Source: Dyadobacter sp. CY323
GTDB lineage: Bacteria; Bacteroidota; Bacteroidia; Cytophagales; Spirosomataceae
DNA length: 64,000 bases
Reading direction: 5' to 3'
NCBI RefSeq assembly: GCF_021390245.1
Contig: NZ_JAJUXH010000013.1
Span: 1 to 64,000, forward strand
Part shown: piece by piece, positions 18,320 through 26,550 of the stretch
How positions within the stretch are numbered: position 1 is the first letter of the stretch
Layout: each line of letters begins with the position of its first letter
The notes under the pieces: model-generated
What the model was told of the DNA's origin: nothing
Database searches by the model: none
Seen by the model: only the letters and a program-made list of their open reading frames with translations
Made by a program: the position numbers and the translations under genes

Positions 18320-21300
18320 TCAAAAAGTGAAGTTGGCTCCGATAATTAGGGTTGTAGGAATAGTATAAGCGCTGTTTTGCGAACCGGTGCGTTCGGGCAG
18401 GCTCAGCAGTGAGTTGGTCAGATAGCCCAGGTTTTGCCCGGTCGCAGTAAATGTAAGTCCCGCGATTTTGGCACGTTGCAGCAGCGACGACGGAACGGTG
18501 TAGCTCAATGAAATTTCGCGGAATGCGAGGTAAGATGAGTTCACCCAGAACATGCTGCTCGGCCGGTCGAAGTTCTTGGAATTCAGCTGGTCGGCCCAGG
18601 TGTAGCGCGGGTATTTCGCATTTGGGTTATCAGGTGTCCAGGTATCTTTCACCAACTCGGTCGCGTTGAATTCTCCCTGGAAACTGCCCAGTGACCACAT
18701 TTGCTGAAAATCCATTTGTTTGTGTCCCAAAGCAAAATCCATACGCGCGAAAAGCGAGAGGTTTTTCCAGCGGATGGTGGTGTTAAAACCGCCCGTCCAC
18801 CTTGGAATGGTACGGCCCAGTGATACCATATCGCGGGTATCGATGGTATCGTTCTGATCCAGGTCTTTCCACATCATATCACCCAGCTGCGTGGAGATGT
18901 AGGTAGTTTTGTTGAGATTTTTGGAGTTAATCAATGCCGTACTCGCGACTCTTTTTCCTGCGGATGCGCCATATTGTACTTCCCCAGCGGCAATGTCGAT
19001 CTTGTTGTATTTGTCCAGATCCTCGCCGGTGCGAATGATACCTTCGCTCACATAACCGAAAATCTCACCCGGCTCCTGCCCTTCCTGCAAGCCGCCCGCC
19101 CAGATCACTTTACCTGACCTCGGATCGTAAACCCGCTGGCCACCCTGACGGTTGTTTTCATTTCCGTTAAAAGGCAGTTTCAAAATCCGGTTTTTGTTCC
19201 AGGCCGCATTCGCACCGATTTGTACCGTAAAGTCCTGCTTTTGAACCGCTTTAAAAATGCCTTCCAGCTCCACTCCGCGGTTGCGCATGCTTCCGTTGTT
19301 GGTACGAATGCTGGATACGCCGGCCGATGTCGGCAGGAGAACGCTGGCTATTTTATCCGTAGTAACGCGGTTGTAAATGGCGATGTTGGTCGTAATGCGG
19401 TTGTTCAAAAATCCCATTTCCACGCCGCCTTCAAGTGTATTGCTCTTTTCCCATTTCAGGTTCGGATTGGCTACGCCGGTTTGTAAAAATCCAATGCTGC
19501 CGTTGTACGGAATTTGAGAGCCATAAGATCCCTGCAACTCGTAAACGCCGATCCCGTTGTTTGTACCAATACCAATGTTTCCATTGATACCATAACTGGC
19601 GCGTACTTTCAGGAAGGAAAGCCACTGCTGGGTCGCCGCCATAAAGTCTTCTTTATGCGCCAGCCAGCCTGCTGAGAATGCCGGAAATGTACCAAACTGG
19701 TTGTTGCCGATCAGCCGCGAATATCCGTCTCTTCTGACCGTAAGTGAAGCCAGGTACTTTCCATCGTAGTCGTAATTCACTCTTCCAAAAGCCGAAATGA
19801 TGCGCTCCTGCGTGTGGTAGGAATCAATGGAGCGGGTGTTGGCGTCGTTGGTGGTCAATCCCAAATCCTGAAAATCGTCGGTGGGCGCTAACCTTCCCGC
19901 GGCACCGAATCCCTTAGTGGCTTCATCGTAATATTCAAATCCGGCCATGGCATCGATGTAGCTTTTGCCGAGAAACGATTTTTTATAATTTAAAATGGCA
20001 TTGTAGGTCTGGCGGATGGTGCGTTCAAAGCTGGCAGATGAAGCTCTGTCGCGGTTCCAGCCTGTATTTGGATTGGTTGTACTCATGATCCCGATCCGGA
20101 AATCACGGTTGAATGACTCGGCTTCCGCTTCATCGTACATCAAAATCCCACCGACGCGCAGATACAAATCATCGCTGAAATCAACTTTAAATGCCTGTCC
20201 CAGCGTGAATTTGTCCGACTGGTTTTTCCTTTTGTACTTATCAATATTCAGGGCCGGATTACCGTCGCTGGCATCGCGGCCGAGGATCAGGTCGCCGTTT
20301 GCATTGGTCCCACGCATAGTTGGGGGCGCAGAAAGCATTCTTCCCCAGTAATTTGCCTCGCCGTTTTGCAGCGACTGGTCCCGCCAGTTGGCACGTGCGA
20401 AGGCCAGACTACTTTCGGATTTCAGCCAGCTTTTGATCTTGTAATCGCCATTTAATGTGAAGGTCAACCGGCGATAGAACGTACCGAGCGAAAGTCCGTC
20501 TTCATTGTAGTAGCCGAGATTGGCATAATATCCGCCTTTTTCATTACCGCCATTCATACCAATGTTGTAATCCTGCGAGATAGCAGGGGATTTGAATGCA
20601 TAGTCCCCGTAATTGAAGTCTTTGTAAATCAGATCTGCATTGGTACCGTTCGGATCGTAGGCACCTGACGCATTGGTTTTAACCGGATCTTTCATGGTTT
20701 TCCAGCCGTCGTTGGCATTAAGCAGCTCACGGTTCTGATCGTTCAGCCGCATGGTACTCCATATCGCCCGCGAATCGTAATTTCCGTCGAGAACAACCCC
20801 ATTTGCGTCTTTATACAAGTTTCCGGTTCCGCGCGGGCCTACGCCACTGAGCAACGAGGAAGTAGTAACTCCGTTTTTAATGGCTTCCACCACGCCCATC
20901 CGGGTCCATTTGATGTAGTCTTCTGCACTGAGAAAATTGTATGGAACATTCAGAAAGTTGATCCCTGTTTTGGATTTAAATGTAATCGAAGACGAGCCGG
21001 CTTTCCCTCTTTTTGAGGTAATCAAAACAACGCCATTGCTCGCACGCGCTCCGTAAATAGCTGTGGCAGAGGCATCTTTCAACACTTCCATGCTTTCAAT
21101 ATCATCCGGGTTAATGTCGCTGAGCGAGCCGCGCACCTGGCCGTCCACGACAATGAGCGGACTTCCGCTGCCGTCGAAATTGGTCCCTCCGCGCAATGTA
21201 ATGGTGGCTACCGAACCCGGGCGGCCTGTTGCGGTGGTTACGCGTACCCCGGCAATCGTTCCCGCGAGTGCCTGTGCGGGGTTGGAGCGCATTCCCGTTT

Positions 21301-21706
21301 CCAAAACTCTGGAATCCAGCTTGGCAATGGAGGAGGTGATTTTGGTACGGCTGGCTGATCCATAACCCGTCACCACAACTTCATTGAGTGAAGAAATATC
21401 GGGTTTCAGAGAAATACTAAGCGTTTCGGATGTACCAACCGGCAATTCCTGCATCACATAACCCACCATTCTGAACTGGACCACATCGTCGGCATTTACC
21501 TGGATCGAGTACTCGCCATCCACCGACGTCTCAGTGGCAATGCTTTTGCCCTTGAGCAAAACGGTGACGTTTGGGAGAGGCTGTTTGTCATCATCGGAAA
21601 TCACCTTACCGGTGAGTAACCTGCCCGACTGCGCCTGCAAAGCCAACGCAAGGAGCACCCCGGCGAGGCTTAGCAGCACTTTGAAACGCGTAATATTGAA
21701 TCTCAT
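18320..21706 (-). CDS. SusC/RagA-type TonB-dependent receptor of the sialate operon
   Basis: An 1128-aa outer-membrane transporter: signal peptide (about 1-26), carboxypeptidase-regulatory-like domain (about 29-103), TonB-box-like NEVVVTGYG (108-116), plug with LIVVDGQVRG and VLKDASATAIYGARASNGVV, then a beta-barrel ending in ANFTF. It has no STN domain, and no sigma/anti-sigma pair adjoins it, so control should come from the divergent GntR protein rather than FecR. It is the first gene of the operon and, by position, analogous to NanO of T. forsythia. Two palindromes lie 26 to 86 bp upstream of its ATG. Confidence 0.94.
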   Translation of the reverse strand: MRFNITRFKVLLSLAGVLLALALQAQSGRLLTGKVISDDDKQPLPNVTVLLKGKSIATETSVDGEYSIQVNADDVVQFRMVGYVMQELPVGTSETLSISLKPDISSLNEVVVTGYGSASRTKITSSIAKLDSRVLETGMRSNPAQALAGTIAGVRVTTATGRPGSVATITLRGGTNFDGSGSPLIVVDGQVRGSLSDINPDDIESMEVLKDASATAIYGARASNGVVLITSKRGKAGSSSITFKSKTGINFLNVPYNFLSAEDYIKWTRMGVVEAIKNGVTTSSLLSGVGPRGTGNLYKDANGVVLDGNYDSRAIWSTMRLNDQNRELLNANDGWKTMKDPVKTNASGAYDPNGTNADLIYKDFNYGDYAFKSPAISQDYNIGMNGGNEKGGYYANLGYYNEDGLSLGTFYRRLTFTLNGDYKIKSWLKSESSLAFARANWRDQSLQNGEANYWGRMLSAPPTMRGTNANGDLILGRDASDGNPALNIDKYKRKNQSDKFTLGQAFKVDFSDDLYLRVGGILMYDEAEAESFNRDFRIGIMSTTNPNTGWNRDRASSASFERTIRQTYNAILNYKKSFLGKSYIDAMAGFEYYDEATKGFGAAGRLAPTDDFQDLGLTTNDANTRSIDSYHTQERIISAFGRVNYDYDGKYLASLTVRRDGYSRLIGNNQFGTFPAFSAGWLAHKEDFMAATQQWLSFLKVRASYGINGNIGIGTNNGIGVYELQGSYGSQIPYNGSIGFLQTGVANPNLKWEKSNTLEGGVEMGFLNNRITTNIAIYNRVTTDKIASVLLPTSAGVSSIRTNNGSMRNRGVELEGIFKAVQKQDFTVQIGANAAWNKNRILKLPFNGNENNRQGGQRVYDPRSGKVIWAGGLQEGQEPGEIFGYVSEGIIRTGEDLDKYNKIDIAAGEVQYGASAGKRVASTALINSKNLNKTTYISTQLGDMMWKDLDQNDTIDTRDMVSLGRTIPRWTGGFNTTIRWKNLSLFARMDFALGHKQMDFQQMWSLGSFQGEFNATELVKDTWTPDNPNAKYPRYTWADQLNSKNFDRPSSMFWVNSSYLAFREISLSYTVPSSLLQRAKIAGLTFTATGQNLGYLTNSLLSLPERTGSQNSAYTIPTTLIIGANFTF

Positions 21707-21731
21707 AAAAAGGATTAAGTTTAAGAATTTG

Positions 21732-21750
21732 TATTATGTATGACATAATA
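21732..21750. promoter_or_regulatory. Palindromic operator candidate 1 (GntR/FadR-like)
   Basis: TATTATGTATGACATAATA is a perfect palindrome with 8-bp arms and a 3-bp spacer, containing GT-N3-AC, the core expected for FadR-subfamily GntR sites. It ends 26 bp upstream of the SusC start and lies in the divergent gap with the GntR gene. The likely ligand-responsive repressor is that neighbour. Confidence 0.65.
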
Positions 21751-21773
21751 AAGGTATGGCGATTAGGCTCTTG

Positions 21774-21792
21774 ATTGCAAGCATCTTGCAAT
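21774..21792. promoter_or_regulatory. Palindromic operator candidate 2
   Basis: ATTGCAAGCATCTTGCAAT is a second perfect palindrome with the same 8-3-8 geometry but different arms. Its centre is 42 bp (four helical turns) from candidate 1. It lacks GT-N3-AC, so it may bind another factor or be a looser site. A weak alternative is a hairpin followed by a T-rich run, but its position between divergent promoters favours an operator. Confidence 0.5.
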
Positions 21793-21844
21793 AATTATTT
21801 TTTATGGCCTTAAATTGATAATAAAAAAACTACTTGCAGATTGA

Positions 21845-22597
21845 ATGAAAACCGCCATTTTTGTCGGACATAATACGCTAAACAGTTCAATGGACGATAT
21901 TTTTCAGAGCATCAAGAGCATCGATACCAGCTCGCTGGTGGATAAGGTTGAGAGTAACCTGATCGCATTATTCATTGAGAAGAATTTCAAAGTGGGCGAC
22001 TCCATTCCAAAGGAACTGGAACTGGCGCAATCGCTCGGCGTGAGCCGCACGGTAGTTCGGGAAGCGATGCTGCGGCTTCGGTTAATGGGATTGGTGGAGT
22101 CCAAAAAACACCGCGGGGCGGTGATCACCAGTCCGGACCTGGTTTCCATACTTGAAAAAAGCATGAACCCTAAGATCCTGGATGACAATACATTAAAGGA
22201 GATTTTTGAAATGCGTTTGTCGCTGGAAATCGGAATGGCGGATTTCATTATGGAACGGGTGACGCCGGCGGACATTGCGGCGCTCAAAGTCCTGGTCGAA
22301 AACGAACCAACTTCCTCAGACCGGATGCTTTTCCAGATCGAGCACGAGATCGCATTTCATGGAAAGCTTTACGAAATCACCCGCAACGAGACGATGAAAA
22401 AATTCCAGCGGATGCTTTTGCCCGTGTTTGATTATGTTCATAAAAGCGGATTACTGCGCAAATATCCGGCTAATGCAAACTTTGTTTCGCACAAAGGCAT
22501 TGTTGAAATCATTGAAAACGGCAATTCGGAGCAATTGCGTAATGCCATGCGAAGCCATTTGGAAAATCACTTTGCCCGGCTTTTTGAAGAATTGTAA
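21845..22597 (+). CDS. GntR-family regulator, FadR/FCD subfamily (probable sialate operon regulator)
   Basis: A 250-aa transcription factor. An N-terminal winged HTH (about 33-97, with LELAQSLGVSRTVVREAMLRLRLMGLVE) is followed by an all-helical FCD effector domain (about 115-240) whose His residues (FHGKL; SHKGIVEII; SHLENH) fit the usual metal/ligand pocket. It is divergent from the sialate operon with a 138-bp gap holding two palindromes. E. coli NanR belongs to the same GntR subfamily, but orthology is not claimed. A second in-frame ATG (residue 16, MDDIFQSI) is a possible true start. Confidence 0.9.
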   Translation: MKTAIFVGHNTLNSSMDDIFQSIKSIDTSSLVDKVESNLIALFIEKNFKVGDSIPKELELAQSLGVSRTVVREAMLRLRLMGLVESKKHRGAVITSPDLVSILEKSMNPKILDDNTLKEIFEMRLSLEIGMADFIMERVTPADIAALKVLVENEPTSSDRMLFQIEHEIAFHGKLYEITRNETMKKFQRMLLPVFDYVHKSGLLRKYPANANFVSHKGIVEIIENGNSEQLRNAMRSHLENHFARLFEEL

Positions 22598-22640
22598 TCT
22601 GATTGAGAAAAGCAGATCGGAAAGATAAATAGCAACAGCG

Positions 22641-23081
22641 ATGAGTGCGACTCCGGGCAAAGACTATAAGAAGTACAGGTGGTTCTGGTTTTGTCTGCAG
22701 ATGACGATGGGCCTGGCGGTTCTTTTTGCGACCTACAAGGTGTATGAAGCAATGGAGGAAGAAGACGAGGTCGTCAGGAATAGTCCGCTCGTTTGTATGA
22801 AGATCAACGCGAGGGAACGCGGTGCAGGGCTGCACAAATTGCCGGATATCATCTATGCCGAATATCAGAACCGCGACTACCGTTTCGAATGCGGGCGCAA
22901 ATATTTCAGAAGTACGTTCGGGGTTGACAGCATTCAGGTGCATTATGACGTCGAAAAGGATATTGCGGCACTTCCTGTACTCAATTTCCCGCATTACACA
23001 TTCATGCTGATCATGATGTCGGGAATGGGAATACTGATCCTGGGCGATGCAATCAGAACATTCCGAAAATATAGGAACTGA
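22641..23081 (+). CDS. Small membrane protein, DUF3592-like, function unknown
   Basis: A 146-aa protein with two predicted membrane helices (about 16-36 and 117-137) enclosing a ~75-residue soluble segment rich in charged residues and beta-type sequence (YAEYQNRDYRFECGRKY). The layout is reminiscent of DUF3592 proteins, but I do not recognise it firmly. It lies 43 bp after the GntR gene on the same strand and is followed by a terminator, so it may be co-transcribed; nothing links it to sialate use. Confidence 0.7.
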   Translation: MSATPGKDYKKYRWFWFCLQMTMGLAVLFATYKVYEAMEEEDEVVRNSPLVCMKINARERGAGLHKLPDIIYAEYQNRDYRFECGRKYFRSTFGVDSIQVHYDVEKDIAALPVLNFPHYTFMLIMMSGMGILILGDAIRTFRKYRN

Positions 23082-23093
23082 ATTAATTCATGC

Positions 23094-23129
23094 AAAAAGA
23101 CCCATCTCTGCTCAGGAGTGGGTCTTTTT
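23094..23129. terminator. Bidirectional Rho-independent terminator
   Basis: Stem AAAAAGACCCA (23094-23104) / TGGGTCTTTTT (23119-23129) with a 14-nt loop; the A-run and T-run allow use from either side. It lies between the convergent small membrane protein (+) and a sulfatase (-). Confidence 0.9.
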
Positions 23130-23175
23130 GTATTATCAGCGTTTAGCTACCCGTGAAAGAAAGCTGCGTCAGACA

Positions 23176-24738
23176 TCATTCCAGTTTGATCGTCCCGGTT
23201 TCTGCTTTGGAATAACCTTTCAGCAACTGATCGTACGTAGCGGTCAATTGTTTCAGTTTCTCGGGCTGCGATTGCGCCAGATTAGTACGCTGTCCGATGT
23301 CGGTTTTGACATTATATAACTGGTACTCTTTCGAATTCCCCAACTCGATGTTGACTGCTTTATTCACAGCCGGACCATTGTAGGGCGGAATGAGCACCCA
23401 GTCGCCCTGACGCAATGCAGTACGCGAGCTGGCTTCGAGGATCAGCTCATTTCTCCCTTTTTTGCTTTTACCTAAAAATACATCGAGGTAATTTTGGCTG
23501 TCCAGGCCTTTCACTTCCTGACCGGCCAAATGCGCCAGCGAACTCAGCAAATCCAGCTGACAAACCACCGCGTCGGACACGGCCGGTTTGATCGTACCTT
23601 TCCAATACGTCACAAATGGTACCCGGAAGCCTGCTTCGAACAAGCTGTATTTCCCGCCGCGCAAAGGCCCGGCCGGGGTATGCTTGCCAAGTTTTTCCAC
23701 TGCCTCATCGTGATACCCGTCGTTGACCACCGGGCCATTGTCGCTGGTGAAGATGATTAATGTGTTTTCTAAAATGGACTCTTTTTCCAATGATTTGATC
23801 AATTCCCCGATCGACCAGTCGGCCTCGGCGATGGCGTCGCCGCGTGGCCCCATTCCGGTAGTTCCTACAAAACGCGGGTTGGGCGTGCGAGGTACGTGCG
23901 GCTGCTGCAATGCATAATAGAGGAAAAACGGCTTGCTTTTATGATCGGAGATGAACCGCTGCGCTTTTGTTAAAAACACATCCGACATCTCTTCGTCGAT
24001 CCACTTCGCCTTTTTTCCGCCTTTCATATACCCAATGCGCGAAATGCCGTTGACGATACTCTGGTCGTGGCCATGGTGCCATTTCATTTTCAAAAGCTCC
24101 GGGTTTTCCTTTCCTGTGGGTTCACCCTCGAAATTCTTGTCGTAGCTCACCTGAATGGGATCATTCGGGTCGCGGCCGACTACGGAATTATTTTCAATGT
24201 AAACAGTCGGTACGCGGTCCTGGGTGGCGGCCATGATGTAGGAATAGTCGAATCCCAGCTCGTTTGGGCCCGGCTTGATCTCTTTGTTCCAGTCGGTATT
24301 GCCGTCGCCCAGGCCCATATGCCATTTCCCGACCACGCCCGTAGCATATCCCGCTTTTTTCAAAACCCTTGGAATTGTTTCCTGCTTTGTGTCGATCAAT
24401 AAAGGCGCTGTTCCTGGCAGGATTTTGGCGTCTTTGTTGCGCCACGGATAAACGCCCGTCACCAATGCAAACCGGCTGGGCGTGCAGGTCGACGAAGTGG
24501 CATACCCATTTGTAAACCGTATCCCGCCATTGGCGAGGCGATCCATATTCGGTGTTTTCAATGCCGTCGCACCATAAGCTCCCACGTCCCCATAGCCCAG
24601 GTCGTCGAGGTTGATCAGGATGATGTTTGGCGGTGAAGCCTTTTTTTCTCTGGAAGAAAATTGCCAGCCAGTCGCGAGGATCAGCATTACCAGCGATAAG
24701 CTCAATCCGATCCGCTGTTTTGTTTTATTTTTTATCAT
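23176..24738 (-). CDS. Arylsulfatase-type sulfatase (C-T-P-S-R)
   Basis: A 520-aa exported sulfatase. The chosen ATG at 24738 gives a clean signal/anchor segment (about 10-25); an upstream TTG at 24780 would add 14 residues of no family character. The DD metal pair is at 45-46 (INLDDLGYGDVGAYG), and formylglycine Cys85 sits in canonical C-T-P-S-R (85-89). Later family segments are VGKWHMGLGD and FTSDNGPVVNDGYH. It would hydrolyse a sulfate ester on a glycan in the periplasm or outside. It is last in the SusC-SusD-sulfatase-sulfatase operon. It needs a formylglycine-generating enzyme, which is not in this window. Confidence 0.92.
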   Translation of the reverse strand: MIKNKTKQRIGLSLSLVMLILATGWQFSSREKKASPPNIILINLDDLGYGDVGAYGATALKTPNMDRLANGGIRFTNGYATSSTCTPSRFALVTGVYPWRNKDAKILPGTAPLLIDTKQETIPRVLKKAGYATGVVGKWHMGLGDGNTDWNKEIKPGPNELGFDYSYIMAATQDRVPTVYIENNSVVGRDPNDPIQVSYDKNFEGEPTGKENPELLKMKWHHGHDQSIVNGISRIGYMKGGKKAKWIDEEMSDVFLTKAQRFISDHKSKPFFLYYALQQPHVPRTPNPRFVGTTGMGPRGDAIAEADWSIGELIKSLEKESILENTLIIFTSDNGPVVNDGYHDEAVEKLGKHTPAGPLRGGKYSLFEAGFRVPFVTYWKGTIKPAVSDAVVCQLDLLSSLAHLAGQEVKGLDSQNYLDVFLGKSKKGRNELILEASSRTALRQGDWVLIPPYNGPAVNKAVNIELGNSKEYQLYNVKTDIGQRTNLAQSQPEKLKQLTATYDQLLKGYSKAETGTIKLE

Positions 24739-24785
24739 AAGAAATTTAAAAATGTAAATATCGCTGAAAAGTGATCTCAAATCAC

Positions 24786-26546
24786 CTAGGCGGGCCCTAC
24801 CCGCGGCATCCAGCAGCTTTCTTTGGCCATATCGGCCTGCATAGCGCGCTGCATCATCTGCAGTTTCAGTTCCTGGTGTTTTTTATCCTGCCAAAGATTT
24901 TTGAATTCATGCGGATCCGATTCGAGGTCGAACAGCTCTCCTTCATTCGTATTCATATACCAGGTGATCTTGTACCGGCTTTCAATATAGGTTTTTTGGT
25001 AAAATTTGGTACGCTGAAAATGATTTTCCGCAATAACCCAATCTCTTACTTTCTCCGTTTTACCCAGCCAAAGCGGTGATACATCCACGCCCGTCATGGT
25101 GAGCGGCTTTTCGCGTCCGGCCAGTGTCAGAAACGATGGTGCAAAGTCCACGACGGAAATCAATGCATTGTTTCTTTTGCCCGCCGGCACTTTGTTTTTC
25201 CAGGAAACAATAAATGGTATCCGAAGATCTTCTTCCATTGCAAAACCTCCTTTGGCCGACAAATTGTGCGTGCCGATATGGTGCCCGTGATCTGTGGTAA
25301 ACACAATCATGGTATTATCCAGCTGCCCGGATTGCTCAAGATGGTCGAGTATTTTGCCAATATATTTATCCATCATCGAAATCATGCCGTAATAGAGCGC
25401 CATGTCCTTTTTCTGTTTGTTCACATCTTTTTCATGACGTGTAAAACCGTGCACCGCAAAACCATCTTCGATAAATTCCTTCCCCCAGCCTGTCGGACCC
25501 GACTGGGTCATCCGGTAATGGTAGGGCATATCGTCCAGATCATCCGCCGGGACTTTGGGCAGCACCATATCCTCGGGTTTGTACATGGACGCCCAGGGTT
25601 CGGGTACCAGGTACGGCGGGTGCGGGTCAAAAAAGCTGGCCCAGATGAAAAAGGGTTTATTCCGTTTCACAGCCGCGTCAATTTGCCCGTTGGTCTGCTC
25701 GGCGATCCAGGCGTTGAGGTGATAAGGTTCCGGAATGTTCCAGGCGCCGTACTGCGCCTCGCCGATGGCTGCATTTTCTTCCATAATCTCCCGCATCCGT
25801 GCATTCGCCTCCTCAGACTTTCCCTTCTCGGGCTTCCTGAACCAGCTTTTCCAGCTTTTGGGATCTTTGCCTTCGCTTTTGAGTTTGCGCTCCATCCAGA
25901 TTGCATAATGCTGTCCCACATGGGCTTCGTCCCCATGAGGTCTTGCCAGTTCTGCATGTTCGAAACCGTAAAAAGGCCCGTGGTATTTTTTCCAGAATTC
26001 CAGGTCCTGCAAAACCGGATATGCTTCCAAAGAAGGATAGGTAGCATTCCCGGCCAGAGGCATAAAATGCGCCTTGCCTATCAGTGCCGAAGAATAGCCG
26101 ACCTCATGGAGGTAATTGGCGACCGTCGGGATCGTTTCCGGCAATTTGGTACCCAACGCATACGCACCATGCTGCGACGGGTACATGCCCGTGATCATGG
26201 ATGCGCGGGTGGGTGTACACACCGGATTTACGGTATAGGCGCGGTCGAAAATACTGCCCGATCTGGCCAGCCGGTCCAGATTAGGCGTTTTAATGTTCGG
26301 ATCATTGTAGCCCATCCGCAGCCAGTGGTGCTGGTCGCTGGTGATGTACAGAATATTGAGCTGATTGGTCACATTCGGCACCACCGGCGCCTGTTTGCCG
26401 TAGGCTTTGATATACTCCTGCTGCACCGCCGGTACATTGTTTTGAAACACCTGTGGGATAATGGCAGGCACAACTGCGCCCAACCCAAATGCCCCGATCA
26501 GACCTGCGACCCAGAAGCCCGCTGCATTATTTTTATTGATTTTCAT
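24786..26546 (-). CDS. Sulfatase (C-T-P-T-R), long variant
   Basis: A 586-aa sulfatase with an N-terminal hydrophobic segment (about 10-30) that may anchor it or serve as signal. The catalytic block is NPVCTPTRASMITGMYPSQHG, with formylglycine Cys110. The first metal motif reads YITSDQHH (D-Q rather than D-D), as in choline-sulfatase-like members. TTDHGHHIGTHNLSAKGGF is the second metal/substrate block. It starts 4 bp after the SusD stop and ends 47 bp before the other sulfatase. Its different subfamily suggests that the two remove sulfate from different positions; substrate unknown. Confidence 0.91.
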   Translation of the reverse strand: MKINKNNAAGFWVAGLIGAFGLGAVVPAIIPQVFQNNVPAVQQEYIKAYGKQAPVVPNVTNQLNILYITSDQHHWLRMGYNDPNIKTPNLDRLARSGSIFDRAYTVNPVCTPTRASMITGMYPSQHGAYALGTKLPETIPTVANYLHEVGYSSALIGKAHFMPLAGNATYPSLEAYPVLQDLEFWKKYHGPFYGFEHAELARPHGDEAHVGQHYAIWMERKLKSEGKDPKSWKSWFRKPEKGKSEEANARMREIMEENAAIGEAQYGAWNIPEPYHLNAWIAEQTNGQIDAAVKRNKPFFIWASFFDPHPPYLVPEPWASMYKPEDMVLPKVPADDLDDMPYHYRMTQSGPTGWGKEFIEDGFAVHGFTRHEKDVNKQKKDMALYYGMISMMDKYIGKILDHLEQSGQLDNTMIVFTTDHGHHIGTHNLSAKGGFAMEEDLRIPFIVSWKNKVPAGKRNNALISVVDFAPSFLTLAGREKPLTMTGVDVSPLWLGKTEKVRDWVIAENHFQRTKFYQKTYIESRYKITWYMNTNEGELFDLESDPHEFKNLWQDKKHQELKLQMMQRAMQADMAKESCWMPRVGPA

Positions 26547-26550
26547 AAAA

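Noticed and set aside
24739-24780. TTG start for the C-T-P-S-R sulfatase, and likewise TTG at 50929 (inositol-phosphate synthase) and 54931 (acyltransferase)
   Set aside because: In each case a downstream ATG fits the family N-terminus or signal peptide better and the extra residues look random.
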